The position numbers and the translations under genes are program-made. Shown in pieces: positions 1 through 12,129 of a DNA stretch of 64,000 nt (position 1 is its first letter; the number at the start of each line of letters is the position of its first letter). Location of the stretch: NCBI GenBank assembly GCA_030248195.1, contig JASAND010012768.1:46939-110938 (forward strand), written 5' to 3'. The notes beneath the pieces are model-generated. The model was given only the letters and a program-made list of their open reading frames with translations. It did not search any database and was not told where the DNA came from. The stretch is from Trissonchulus latispiculum (lineage: Eukaryota > Nematoda > Enoplea > Enoplida > Ironidae).

Positions 1-374
1 GCCTATCTTGCCCGTCGAACAGTCTCGCTTTTAGACTTAGACAAATTATTAGAATCATCAATTTTCAGCAAATATTTTGCGTTTTATCCATTTGCCCATT
101 TCATCCCCCACTACTGAGGGAGGCAGTTCATCCCCAGCTTACTTGTGTGTAGGAATCCCCTGTGCTTAATGTACTGTAGCGAGTGATTCATTAGGAATGA
201 TGGAAATTCACAAAATTCAGGACGTCTTTTATTCTCTATTGAAACAGCAGCCTGGTCTACTTATAGTGGACAATGCAGTCCCACTTTAGCAGTCTAGCAA
301 CCTTGTTTCCTGAGGGTTGGCTGGCTGATGTTTAGGTGTTTGTACGTTTCTATTTGAATTTTTTTAATTTTTAG

Positions 375-631
375 GGTTGCAATAGTGATGACCGCAATGG
401 TGCTGCCGGCGCCAACAGTCAGACTCATATGAAGCAGCGGTGTGAACTGCAGACTGCCGAGCTGACCCGGCTGATTGAGACGCTGCAGGAGGAGGGTGGG
501 CCTCTCTCCCGGCCCGATACGGGAGATCTCCTAAACCAGCTGGCTTCCCTGGCCACCCTGCCCTCGCCAGAAAACGCCGCCAGTGGGGGACACCCGCCTC
601 CGCCTGCGACTCGATCCACAGTTAATATCGG
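375..631 (+). CDS. Candidate internal exon of an unrecognised gene
   Basis: A GC-rich open stretch follows a good 3' splice site (T-rich tract ending TTTTTAG at 374), in sequence that is otherwise AT-rich. It reads from 375 with no stop and encodes a polar segment, a helix-like stretch around QTAELTRLIETLQEEG that could be a short coiled coil, then a Pro/Ala/Gly-rich tail. The 3' end is uncertain: donors are possible after 620 (ACA|GTTAAT) or 631 (TCGG|GTGGGT). I do not recognise the protein. Base composition and the acceptor are the evidence for coding. It may share a transcript with the exon at 2137, but phase could not be tested without the true donor. Confidence 0.45.
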
Positions 632-2136
632 GTGGGTTAACGGTAATAGCAGTAGTTGTATACAGTTGTTGTGTTGTTGTTGTGTTACTTGCTGTTACTT
701 GTTACTTCGTCACACCTTTAGCCGAAGGTGTAAAGTGTTAGCCAGGAAACTGTTCCTTTAGGATTATTCAAAAACAACTCAACCAAGTTGCCAATGGTAG
801 TTTCAAAATGCGATCCACATAACGACAGATGACGTCTCCTTTTTTAATAATTATGATGAGCACCTGTATTTTTTATATTGTGTCACCTATTTTTAACGTT
901 AACGAATATCCGGTGGTTCCGCTTATTCAACACTATGTTTTTCAAGAAAATGTTTCTTTTTCAAAGTTAATTTTTCTATTTTTGCCGATATATAGATGTA
1001 TTCTAATTTTTCAGTTGTTTGTCAGTGTTTTCATGTATAATAATGTTGAATTACAATTGCCAGATCAATCAATACAGCCTAAATTTCAACTGTTTACATT
1101 TTCAAATAAATTTTGCTATGTGTTTTTGAATCATAAATTTTTTCATTAACCAATTGCTAATTTTTATTAGTTCGCTATAGAGAATCCTTATTTTCTCAAA
1201 TTGGATTTATATAGTATAGGTATTTATATAATATTTCCGATGGTAATATAGGTAATAGGATTTCCGATGCCCGTCACTTGTAAACGTTAAATATAATATT
1301 TATACACTATTTAGTATTAATAAAATACGTGTCATAGCTACCGTATTTCTTATTTCTCTTTCCCTGATGGAGTATTTCAGGAGTTCCCCAAAATCTAACC
1401 GAACACTTTACAAACATTTCATTTTTATTAAACATTTGACATTTCAAGGAACTTCACTTACAAAGAAATGCACTTTGCCGGAGTATTTCACAGAAATTGT
1501 CTAGTTTTGGGGATAAATTTAAGAAAAATAAAAAACGATTGGCAACAGTTGAAAATTTTCGTTAGCAGTTCTTTGCACGTTTTTACAATAGTTTCTTAGC
1601 CAGTCACGTGCCTGCACAAAGACAAAATAAATTGAGTTACCAATATGCAAATTAGTCTTAACAGTGGCACTGCAAGCGTCTATCTTTATACATACAAACT
1701 TCTTGCTAAATAACTGATTGCATATTTCGCAAACAAACAGGGGCAGTGAAAGTGACAAAAGCGAGAAGCACTTTCGTCAAATATGCAAATTACTGTACAC
1801 AACATTTCCTCAGAGCAACATAATTGTACAACTGCACGTGAAAAACGTACGCAAAGTGTCTTAATACAAATAGATTTTTCTGTGTAGGGTAGGTAAAGCA
1901 AACATTCGTCTTATCTTTTGTTTGACTGGCTGAGGGACTGTTTGCTATCAAAATATTATGTGCTATGGATATAATATTAATAATGGAACGTAACATTGTC
2001 TCTGTGGTTTTGTAGAGAAATTTAACACTCTGTGCACAAGGAATTAGAGTCACGTTATTTTCGTTCCATCATACAGGATTTCTTTGAGAACACTACAGGC
2101 AAATGTGAGAAAAATAAATTTGTTTTTTTATTCCAG
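632..2136. other. AT-rich interval, probable intron
   Basis: The stretch lies between the two candidate exons. It is strongly AT-rich, and its longest open frames are phenylalanine/isoleucine-rich translations typical of AT-rich non-coding DNA. I see no RNA gene or element with clear ends. Confidence 0.4.
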
Positions 2137-2364
2137 GAGTCAGCGTGTGATGTGATCCCGTGTGGTGGACTGGATAGCCCAATACGAATTGAAGCTCACC
2201 ACCAAACGAATATAAAAATAGCGTCCCCACTCCCTAGTGGTCTCGCCCGCCCCCTTGTTTGTTGTAGAATTCTGTTTTTGTTGGTTTTTGTACAACTGTT
2301 GTCTTTATCAAGTTTGCCCTGTTCTATTTTTCATTTCGATGGTTCCATTGGAATATTCTGTTGA
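2137..2364 (+). CDS. Candidate terminal exon of an unrecognised gene
   Basis: An exon appears to start after the acceptor TTTATTCCAG at 2136 and is open in only one frame to a stop at 2362-2364. It encodes ESACDVIPCGG, a polar middle, then a hydrophobic C-terminus (LLVFVQLLSLSSL). An AATAAA polyadenylation signal lies at about 2603-2608, which fits a last exon. It may belong with the exon at 375-631. No family is recognised. The hydrophobic tail could be a membrane anchor, or the frame may be open by chance. Confidence 0.35.
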   Translation, partial: ESACDVIPCGGLDSPIRIEAHHQTNIKIASPLPSGLARPLVCCRILFLLVFVQLLSLSSLPCSIFHFDGSIGIFC

Positions 2365-2649
2365 AGTTCAACTTTTCATGATAAATTGACTTATTTTTAG
2401 CCATGAGATAATTCTAGAGTTTGTTTTAGCTGTAAGATAATGCTATAGTAGTACGTTGAAAAAGATACATCGCTTTGCAACAAGACTCAGTTGTTTTCGG
2501 GCATCCAGTCTTTTTCCAGTGTGTTTGGGGCTTTGGGCAATAGTTGTTTCTGTTATCCCATACGTTTGTTATTTGTTAGTATGGTGATACATATGTTTAT
2601 GGAATAAAATCTGTGGCGTGACTAAGTTTCTATTCTCAAACAGCATAGG

Positions 2650-5600
2650 ACAGATATCCTACTAGACTAGGTAGGTAAGAGAGCGTGTAGGCTACAACTG
2701 CGTTCACAGGGGAAACGCATTGTATACGTTGAATAAGTGCACTTCAGGGGGGATTAGAAAAAGATATAGCGCTATAAGAGTCTTCTTTTTTGCAGTAGTG
2801 GCTAGTTTTGTTGTTCCCTGTGTATTCGCGGACAGCAATGTTACTCGAACACGTAGACGCCCTCCAGCGGAGCGAGCCATTAAAGACTGTCCTTGGTCCA
2901 CTCGTTTCCGCGCACTCACTAAATGCTTCATGCACGCTTCATCCTATACTGTCCCGAATGGATCAGTTGTAAGATGGGGGCCGTCCGACCTATCCGTTCT
3001 AATTTGAGAATTTTTCTGCAATAACACGACACTTCGTCATTCCATTATTCTATGCAGCTTTTATAGTTTCATCAACTAAACTAGAAATAAAGAAATGTGT
3101 TGCAACAACAGTATTGCCCTCTGCATATGGATCAATGTAGTGGCGCTAGCCTCATGACGGAAAAATTAGTGCACATTTAACGAGCCTGACAACCGGTCTT
3201 TTCTATATCTGCTAATAAGATGAAATAAGTCAAACAACATATGGTGCAGTGCATTGCCCTACTTCAAAGAAAATAGATTCAATAGATTATTGTCATCGTG
3301 TTGCTAACCTTATCTAATGCAATTCCTTCGTTGAATAAAACGTATAATTTATTATCTAAACGTTTATTCTCACATTAGGACTCTGCAATTATCTATTAAA
3401 ACATAGTGTAATGACGACAGGTGATTTCTATTCCTTTTCACTGTCTTTAGCAAATAGGAAAACCTTTATACTTGTTTCTGCTCACTAGAAAATGAGAAGG
3501 TGGCGAAAGGTGGCGGAAAGTGGAGTGTCCGCCACCTTTAAACAGCACACATTCTAACATACGAACGTATGTGCGCACAGACACACACAGTTTGACAAGT
3601 GGAAGGTGGCGAGCAAATACAGTACTGAAGTTGAATGTGCAAATTAGGTTAGACATAGCTACCACAGCTGTGCAGCATAAAACAGTGTAGTTTGCATGAC
3701 AGATGAGAGAGAAGTGAAAGAGAGAAAGAGTGGGTAGCTAAGTGTTCTCCCCCCTGTACACTCTTGCTTGTAGAGTAGGTGTAGCTGTATGTCCTTCTCT
3801 TAAATAGTTCTATCCCACTAAAACGGGCCACACGAGACGGTCAGGAGCTGACAGTTTTGGTAACAGAATTTCATTTTTCTTCAAAAATCCTTATTTTTCA
3901 AAAATCTCTTTGTTGCTTTATAGTCAGAAACTTGGGTATCTAAGTAAATTTGGTGTGCTAATTTGCAGGCATAAAATTGTGTATCAAACGCCTTTGTTTT
4001 GCGTTAGCTGCATACTTCGTCTGCCTTGCGGACAGGTATGGACTTATGGAGGCATGAACACGTATGCTTTAAGGTGCTGGTTCGGGTATTTGCAGCGAAC
4101 TTTGCAAGGCTGTAGTTTACTCAATTTTTGGTGTTAAATGATAACTTTTATATTAAAGCTCGGAATGTGCTTGTTACAACTAGATAAAGTGCAGCTGTCT
4201 CATTTTAACTGCTTGGCTTGAAAATGCGATAACAGGAAAACAATTTTTGAACATGGATTTCTCGAAGTGTGGGAAAGCTAAACGAAAACAGACCAGTTCA
4301 GGCTCCAAAAGAAACGTCTTAACAAGGGCTATTTTTTCTGAAATTGTTTAATGTTCAAGTAAGCTCAAGGTTTTGAAATCAATGAAAATTTTGTCTGATT
4401 TTTCTAAAGTTTCAAAAGTTTCTAATTTGAACGGTTATTTATCTCGAACAGAAACACTAAACGCGAAACTATCAAAAATAGCCCTCGGCAATTGTCGCAA
4501 AAATGTGTATAGCAATTTTCTAATTGCTTGCGTGAGTTGTGAAAAATCCGTGTTCAAAACAACCTGGTTGCCATTTCAAAATTTTCCATTTTTGTTGCTG
4601 TGAATAGGCAGAGTTGCCGCAGAAAGCTCTCCGTTGTGCATAACATGTCCTTTAGGAGTACAAATATGGACAATATGCGTCTATCAAAAGATTCTGATCC
4701 CGACTACCGACCCACTGTCACTGGACTTAAAAATGTCAGTTTTTGCCGAATTTTTTACCTGTGGTATTTCATGGGGTCGATGGAATTTGGTCAATTGAAA
4801 TTTCCCAAATTTTTTGTCTGTGATTAAATTCTAAAGATTAGGAATTTGGCAGACTTTAATTTGGTTACAAAAAAATTCCTGTGAGTCAATTCCAACGGCT
4901 GTGATTTTGGCGAGTTGCTTCCGACCAGCTTTCTTAATCTGTCATTGGTGGTTGAAAAACATACATTCTAAGGTAGCTGACTGCAATCTTGCCAAATTTA
5001 GTCGGCTTTTTTATGGGAAATGAATGTTTTTGACCTAACAATACTTCTTTGTATCATTTTCCTCTTTTTTATCTGTGATTTTTGCCGGTTAGCCAGGATT
5101 ATTGGAAATTGGATTTTGTCAGATTTTTTCCTGTGAATTTTTGTGGTGAGGTCGGAATTTCGTCGAAAAAAATTAGCCGAAATTTTTCCTGCGATTCTTT
5201 ACGTTTGAACGGGAATCCATTCTATTTGAATTGATTAAAATTTTTTCCTGTGAATTTTCGTGGCGAGACAGGAAAGTTGCTGTTCAGTTTTTATCAAAAT
5301 TTTTTGTCGGTGATTTCTCGTGACGCGGTTTTAGCACCTTGGAAAGCGTGATTGTGGAATCAGAATCTTTTGATAGACGCAATATTTGACCGACGGACCA
5401 ACGCTGTTAAAGCTGTCGAAATCTTGCAATATTTGATGTTCTGAAAAATGGTCATTTTTGGACCTGGAAAATCAATTTTCGCTGTTATCCCTTAAACTGT
5501 AAGCAATCGAAGAATACTCTCAAAAGCAAAGTTGTAGGTCTTGGAGAGAGGATTTGAATGATTATAGGTTTGTCCGTGCATGATGATCACAGTGCAAGTT

Positions 5601-6756
5601 ATGGCTGATTAAAGCTTATTTTTCCATAACTCAAATTTTCACGCCGCGACTTTTCCAAAATGTTTTCAAGCCTAAATGATGTAATTGTAACAAATGCGAA
5701 TACATTTCAACGCCAATTGCGCTTTTAAACCCGAAAAATACACGAATCCGAACCTATCACCTTAAGCCGATGTATTTGTCATGCCATAGTCTTTTGTCAT
5801 CCTTTTTGTATGCGACATCGTAGCCCTCAGCAAAGGGATACTGGTGTAAGTATTACATTGTAAAAATTTGAACTGTAATATCGCCTAGCTGGGTTGACCC
5901 AGAACCCTAAAAATTTGCCTTGTTTTTGGAGACATATGGGGGTATACTATTACATGAAAATGAGCGAAATCGTTGACTATAAAATTTGGTACACGGTGAC
6001 CCCCTTATCAATATCAGAAGAATACTGTGATCAGTCGCCGCTTCTGAAGAGGGTGAAAATCCTGCTACCGACGTATTTGTGGCAGCTAACATTGTTGTTT
6101 TTGTTTCAGTGAATATTAAAGTGTAATTTCACCACACCATCTTTTTATTCAGCACCGTTTATACACCTTCCTTCTTCCCTCGTATACGTTTCGTTAAGAC
6201 TTCTAATCTTGATTCCCTGATCAACGACATATAATAAATTAAAGTAGAGAAAGAATTGCTGAGCTACTTACTCTCATCAGACGCTTCTAAAGAGGGCGAA
6301 GATGCTGGCATCGGCTTCTTTGTGGCAGTCAGCATTGTTGTCTTTGTGTCTGTAAACGGTAATGTGTTGATACCAAAACGATTGACTTATAAAAGAACCT
6401 TTGTCGTTTCAAGTATATAAATAAATTGCATGCAAGAACATAAATTAAATTGAAAGAAAACATACAAAAATCGAATCAACAAATAGAAGTCGCAGTAAAA
6501 TGAAAAGATTTTTCATAAGGAAATAAACCATAAGTAGTTTTTGATGGACTTTAGTTATCTTGCCGCTTTACTATTTCATTTGTTAGATATGAATTTTTTG
6601 TTAAGTTCTAGCTTGCTATAGAGCCTTGCATTGATAGCATCCTATAGTGTACTAAACTGGAATGGACTACTGTTGCATTTTGCGTAAATGCTTCGAATAG
6701 CACTAGAAATATAACTTCGAATAGCATTCGCAGAAGCACTTTATGTTTAATATCGG
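2650..6756. other. Gene-poor stretch with degenerate repeats
   Basis: No gene can be supported here. A plus-strand frame at 2720-3007 includes a hydrophobic N-terminus, but it has no family resemblance and no convincing splice context. From about 4730 to 5330 a loosely repeated unit (variants of ATTTTTTCCTGTGAATTTT) recurs several times. A 23-bp segment at 4677-4699 recurs as its exact reverse complement at 5358-5380, which suggests an old inverted-repeat element around this array. Confidence 0.4.
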
Positions 6757-7164
6757 CAAGAGTACATAATACATAAGAGTATGACAGCAGTCATACTCTA
6801 TGTATTATAAGCGTGACACATCCTCTGCACGCTAACGGCTGAGCCCCCCGCAAATTGGACCCTTCACTTCAAAAAATTTTAGCCGCTATGAATGTGTTCT
6901 GCAGCGCGAAACAGACACAAAACTCGCGCACGTAGTGCTTGTGTTTTCGAGCTTTAGCACACAAGCATAGAGCGAGTGAGCGTACCCCCGTTGCGACTGG
7001 GTAGTAATTTGCGGGGGGGGGTCACTGGGGTCCAATTTGCGGGGGGGGGGTCACTGGGGTCCAATTTGCGGGGGGGGGGTCAGCCGTTAGCGTGCAGAGA
7101 ATGTGCAAGCTGATAATACATAGAGTATGCCAGCTGCCATACTCTTATGTATTATGTACTCTTG
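6757..7164. mobile_element. MITE family A, copy 1
   Basis: A 408-bp non-coding foldback element with ends CAAGAGTACATAATA and TATTATGTACTCTTG. It is flanked by an exact 7-bp target duplication, ATATCGG (6750-6756 and 7165-7171). Inside the ends, a second inverted pair (GCACGCTAACGGCTGA... and TCAGCCGTTAGCGTGC) brackets G-run repeats at about 7010-7080. It encodes no transposase. Confidence 0.85.
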
Positions 7165-8049
7165 ATATCGGGGATCAAAGAGTCATAAGAACTTTTACAA
7201 AGAACTTAAGATTTTTACGAATATTTTTTGGCCAAGGTCTCACTGTTTGGACTCATTTCCTTATGAAGCAACTCCCTGAACAATTTGTTTGCCAACTTAG
7301 TGTTCTAAGATCTCCCTGCCGGCCGATGCTTCCCGATTTTGCCACCACACGCGACCGACAATAAAAATGATGCCAGCATTACTGATTCTGGGCCAAACTT
7401 CAGCCGGAAGAAGTTCTGATTCCTGGAGAGAATGGTTGTGAGAGGAGAAATACACAGGATTTCCTGCCCACAGTTACACGGCTAAGCCAAAATTACCTAC
7501 TTCAGTTTTCGAGCATTCTAAGTTATCTAAGTTGAAAATTGGTAGTTAGAGCGGTATCTATAAAGACGCATATATTGGAACGCAGGTTATTGCTGATTGT
7601 AAGTATAAAATAATATCGAGATAAGGCAGTTTAAAGAGGAAATTCATATTAATTAGGACCTATAGCAGTGTGCTGGGTGCGCTACCTCCATTTTCAGCAA
7701 CCACGTAATTTGCTTTGAGGCGTATAGTCGTCTAAGTAGAGTTCTGTGTGGTATCATAGTAGACTTGTCTCCTGCAATGCCAATAGTTGTTGCTTTTAAT
7801 TGTTTTATAGACAAAGTGAATTCCAAAATGATGGAAACAATTGCGCCCATAGTCCCGACTGCTTCAAGAAAAGAATTGCAACGATAGCAATGAAATATCC
7901 TTGAACCTTCCCACTGCCTCCAAGCAAAAAGAAAAGTTTCTGATTATCAACAGTGTTTCTATATTGTTCCATGTTATATGTATTGCTTCGCTACCTGTGG
8001 TCCACCGGACCAACATGTTGACTTTTTGTTATATATGCTTCTGGGGCCA
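7165..8049. other. No gene seen
   Basis: AT-rich sequence between MITE copy 1 and the candidate exon at 8052. I see no supported gene, RNA or repeat. Confidence 0.4.
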
Positions 8050-8051
8050 GC

Positions 8052-8200
8052 TGGCACCGGACACTAGCACTCCCCCTTTCCCCATGTCAATTAATTGCCC
8101 GAGAGTTAAGGGGCGGCCGCCTTCGGGTGGAGCTGCCGAGGAGCGTTCATCACATAGACGAAAATGGACAAATCTCCAGCCTTGGTACTCGCCTCGGGTA
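8052..8200 (+). CDS. Candidate internal exon, product unknown
   Basis: A GC-rich open segment lies between a possible acceptor (GGGGCCAG at 8051) and a possible donor (CTCGG|GTAATTG, after 8200). It would encode a Pro/Ser/Arg-rich sequence beginning LAPDTSTPPFPMS and ending near WYSPR. The evidence is composition and an unbroken frame only. The acceptor's pyrimidine tract is poor and no family is recognised. Confidence 0.25.
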
Positions 8201-8282
8201 ATTGTGAAGACAATTATTCGGTGTTAGCCAACCACCCTTCCCCAATAGTCAAAGTTTAAAATTATTGCGGCTGGCACTACTC

Positions 8283-9195
8283 CTAACCGGTGCACATCCA
8301 ACTGGAGTGGGGCGTACGGAAAAAATAGTCATAACTGCTCTGACCTATGCAATTAGTGTGAGCATTACTCCCTTCTTTGGTAAAAATGTAGTGGTCCAAC
8401 ATGTAAGTAGTCCCCATGGATTCTGCCAGTGACAGGTCCTTTGTCAAATAAGATTGGTCATCCACAATGAACAGGTATACAGCCGCGTAGTCCGTAGTTG
8501 GAAGCCAGTGCGGTGCCTCTTCCATCACCCAACAAAGTTTAAACTCTGTAACGTATCCTTCGCGTTTCTTTAGTACATTGAGGAAGCCTGAAATAGCATA
8601 AACGGAATTAAAATATTGAATGCGTTGATTTGAATACACCGGAAACGTTGTGCCAAATGTTGCCATGAGATAATAACATTGTCGTAATGCTATACTAATA
8701 CATATTCTCCCATTCATAGTTCTGAAAATGTCAAATTCTAATATTAATTTATTCGTTGTCATTTTCACAAATGATTTTTCATCGTGTTTAAACACTTAAT
8801 GGACTTAGGCAGTTTCAGTGACAGTCTTGACACTATTTAAGCCCGCCAGCAGATAAAGTAACTCTTCGAGCTTACTTACTGGAATTTGCAGTGGCAACAT
8901 GAGTATTCGTCTTGGAATTATAAGCCCGTCGGAGAGGTACCATAGTCAATCCAGTTATTGGCTTGGTGGTGCAGTGTCCCAGAACTCCTTTCAAATTAAA
9001 CTGCCCTTGCCCTTCGTCCTTGTCAATTGTGTAGATGGTGTCCGACATAAATCCTTTTTGATCAGTCGCTTTTTCGTACACTGTTCTATCATGGCAAACT
9101 AAAAGTCGCAAAATATGGTCACCGCAACTTAGAATTAGTGCAGCATAATTAAAAAGCAACCAAATACAATGATAATGTTTAATTGATGCTCTCAT
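8283..9195 (-). CDS. Small secreted protein with DUF5648-like (PLYR-type) repeats, copy 1
   Basis: Two-exon minus-strand gene. Exon 1 is 9195..8880 (ATG at 9195), the intron is 8879..8588 with donor GTAAGTAA and acceptor ATTTCAG, and exon 2 is 8587..8283. The phases agree (1 nt plus 2 nt), giving about 206 aa. The N-terminus has a signal-peptide-like segment (IWLLFNYAALILS). The body resembles the repeat family with a 'GY-x-x-x-x-P-x-x-G-x-x-x-VPLYR' signature; here it reads GHCTTKPITGLTMVPLRRAY, with LRR in place of LYR. The protein ends RTPHSSWMCTG. The family occurs in secreted or cell-surface proteins and is poorly characterised. Carbohydrate or surface binding is inference. It is a paralog of the gene at 9700. 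The family name is recalled, not checked. Confidence 0.65.
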
Positions 9196-9699
9196 TTTAC
9201 CAGTCACGTCACGTCTGCAGCGCTACGTGCAAGCCATCTCCGCAATAAGTGGAGAACAGAATCAAAAGTGCTGATTAGTGTAACCAATTAATATAATTGT
9301 ATAGACTGTAAGGCCCTATTTAGTTGGTACAAACTGGTATGGGTACTTTCTCGTTTTTATATGTTCGCTTCTCTATATGGCTGCTAATCTCTACAAGCGT
9401 ATTGTCATTGTTAGACTGGTGGTTACAACACATGCTCGCAATCACCATTTAACATTCATTTGCTTCTGAAAAGTCCTACATCTTTCACATATGAGACAGT
9501 TTTTGTATTAAAGGAAGTTCTAACGTTAATTCAGTTAATATGCTCTAACGTTGTTTCAATCAACAGCAATAAGATGTCTATTCTGCTTTGTGGTTGTTCC
9601 TGGATATGATGTGCAAAGCAATTTATCAACTATTTCGCAAACTTTAATTATGTAACAACTGTCACTGACTTTATAACATCGCTAGTGTTTTAAATTATT

Positions 9700-10208
9700 T
9701 CAACAGCAAAAGATATGAGTGCTCCAACCTTCAGGAGATGGCTTTTCCAAATCGCAGGAGTTAGGTTCTTTAAATATGTAGAAATGTACTGCCCACACTT
9801 CAAAGCCACGTTGACACATATCTGGAATTTTATTCCAGTCATATTCTAAGTAGGTTATTTTCACGCTTCCAAGCAGATACACTGGATGGTAGTTCTCTGG
9901 CTTCATGCCATCGATGCCCTGGAGCACGTAACACACCTCTCCCAGTTGTTCAAAAGGAGGATCAATTGAAGTGGATTTATTGTAAAAATTTTCGTTTGCT
10001 GTATGTCTGTATCTTCCGCCAGTTTTACGCATTCGATAAAGAGGTACTAAATCGAATCCTTCGATAGGCTTTAAGCTGCAGTAGCCAATTGGACTCTTTA
10101 TCATGAATTCTGGAAACTCTGTTACGTCTGTTGTATAAATGCCGTTGTTATTTTCTGCAGCTGAACTTTCATCCATTCGATACAGTGGTAGTATGGTAAG
10201 ACAGGGCA
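9700..10208 (-). CDS. DUF5648-like (PLYR-type) secreted protein, copy 2, 3' exon
   Basis: Terminal exon on the minus strand. The acceptor is AATATTGCAG (AG at 10210-10209), the first two bases complete a codon, and the frame then runs 169 codons to a stop at 9700-9702. It holds two PLYR repeats: LPLYRMDESS...IYTTD and GYCSLKPIEG...LVPLYRM. These are closer to the family consensus than copy 1. The C-terminus (SPEGWSTHIFCC) aligns with the end of copy 1. The upstream exon must end in phase 1. The signal-peptide exon at 13903..13796 ends in phase 0, so at least one intermediate exon is missing from the model or that exon belongs elsewhere. Confidence 0.6.
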
Positions 10209-10229
10209 CTGCAATATTGGAAGAAACCC

Positions 10230-11050
10230 GTTCAGATAGCTTTTAAGTTTAACTTTTTTACTTGTCTTAATATATAGTTTACAAAACAGCAGATGTTGTT
10301 TTCATGAGGGTTCTCTGCATTCTTTTTGGTTCAGAACTAGCTAATCAATACAATTCCCTAAGAAATATAAAATAAAAAAGGGTAATTGTATTCTGGACCT
10401 CTTTAAGGAATTTTATTATTGAAGACCAAAACTGAAGAGAATTGAATATTAAAGACATTGAATTCAGCAAAAATGTGTTGATAGGCATAATCGGAATTAA
10501 AATATAAAAACAAAGTTAAGGGGGGGTCCATTGTGAAAAACTTTTAGACCACGGATTTCGCTCATTTTCACACATAATCTAGCCTTATATGTCTACATTT
10601 CAAGTTTAAATTTTGAGTTGTTTCGTTCAGTTCTCCGTAAGTTATGAGCCATTCATTGGGTACAATTTGAATATCAGCGAAAATGAGGGTGCTGCAGACA
10701 ACTAAAGCAAGTTTGCATAAATCAACTTTATATACTTAGCTTATTTTGTTATGCACATTTAAAAACAATTAATAAAAACATTTTCGAACAGATTCAAGCC
10801 AGAGAAGCATGCTCAGAAGCTTCCTTAAAGGATATTCCGAAGAAACAAGGCTCTTGTTCCCCCCGATGTAATGAAATATTTAAGAGCGCTTAACTTAAAA
10901 TAGAAGCATTTCCGAGCCATAGTTCTATGGGAAGAATTCATCCCTGCACTGAGAGCTTTCGATTGATATATAACATGCCATATTTTGAAAATTTTGAAAA
11001 ATCGCTGTTTTGTGAATTTCGGGGTCTGAGGTTCCCCATTGGCTCACTGA
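10230..11050. other. No gene seen
   Basis: AT-rich sequence upstream of PLYR copy 2. I found no exon with matching phase and no element with clear ends. Confidence 0.35.
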
Positions 11051-11981
11051 GGGCCTATTTCTTCAAAGATTAAAATGGTCGGATTAAACGGATTAAAAAT
11101 CAGCCGGATTAAAATTTTAATTTCTATTTCATTAATGCAGGATTAAACGGATTAAATGGATTAAAATTAGCTCGTTCAATCCGACCATTTTTAATTAAAT
11201 TAAATTAAATTAAACGGATTAAACGAGTTGATTTTAATCCATTTAATCCGCCATTAAAGAAACAGCGATTAAAAATTTTAATACCCCAACTTTTAATCCG
11301 TTTAATCCGCGTAGCTGCACGAGGATTAAAAGTTAGTTGAAAATGCAGGCGGAGGATTAAACGGATTAAAATTTATCTTTAAAGAAACAGCGATTAAGCA
11401 GGTCGGATTAAAATTAACTCGTTGAGTTTTTAATCCTAAAGGCCGGTTCACAGGCTCAGTCGTATGTCGCGTGTCGCGTGTCGCAGAGTCGTATGTCGCG
11501 TGTCGCTTGTCGCGACAGTGTTCACAGGTTCATAGCTTGTTGCGACAAATTGTAGCGTGTCGTAAGGAGTTGAAAATGTTTTAACTTTTGTCGCGTGTCG
11601 CGTGCCTCTAGGATATTAAATGTGGCTTTGGGAAGTGTTGCACTAAGATTTCCTGCGACAGGACATAAGCCTGTGAACACATCAGACACTGCGACAAGCG
11701 ACATGGGACATACTACAAATCCTACGCGACATGCGACATACGACTTGCGACATGCGATACGCGATAAGCGACAGCCTGTGAACCGGCCTTAAGTGTGAAT
11801 AAAGAAACAGGATTAGATTAAAATTTTAATCCTAAGTGCATTAAAGAAATAGGATTAAATTCAATCCGTTTGACTCGTTTAACTCGCTGGATTAAATTTT
11901 AATCAGTTTAATCCGAGGTGCTATTTCTTTAATGCGGATTAATTTTAATCTAATCCGTTTAATCTTTAAAGAAATAGGGCC
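11051..11981. mobile_element. Harbinger/PIF-like MITE built of GGATTAAA motifs
   Basis: The ends are inverted (GGGCCTATTTCTT on the left; AAGAAATAGGGCC on the right, allowing one mismatch) and are flanked by the 3-bp duplication TGA (11048-11050 and 11982-11984). The body is almost entirely variants of GGATTAAACGGATTAAA in both orientations. A T-N-A target site with GGGCC ends is the PIF/Harbinger pattern, so assignment is by ends only; there is no transposase. The element is interrupted by another at 11440-11789. Confidence 0.6.
11440..11789. mobile_element. Second Harbinger/PIF-like MITE nested in the first
   Basis: A 350-bp element with inverted ends AGGCCGGTTCACAGGCT / AGCCTGTGAACCGGCCT and TSD TAA (11437-11439 and 11790-11792). 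Its interior is rich in GTCGCGTGTCGC-type motifs and their complements. It lies wholly inside the element at 11051-11981 and is therefore younger. Confidence 0.7.
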
Positions 11982-12129
11982 TGAGAAGTACTGGACACAG
12001 CTGTTGGCATAACTCATGCAACAAATTGATTCTAAGGCATGAATAAATATGTTGAAATGCAAAAAATGCAATTTCGCAACACAGCTTGGTCGTAAAATGC
12101 CTATCTTTCGAAAAAACAGCAATTTTCGC

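Noticed and set aside
829..1149. 106-aa plus-strand frame with a good ATG
   Set aside because: The Phe/Ile/Tyr-rich composition expected from AT-rich DNA, with no splice context and no motif.
2720..3007. 95-aa frame with a hydrophobic segment on the plus strand
   Set aside because: The true ATG is uncertain, the segment is not at a clean N-terminus, and the opposite strand is equally open. Not supported as a gene.
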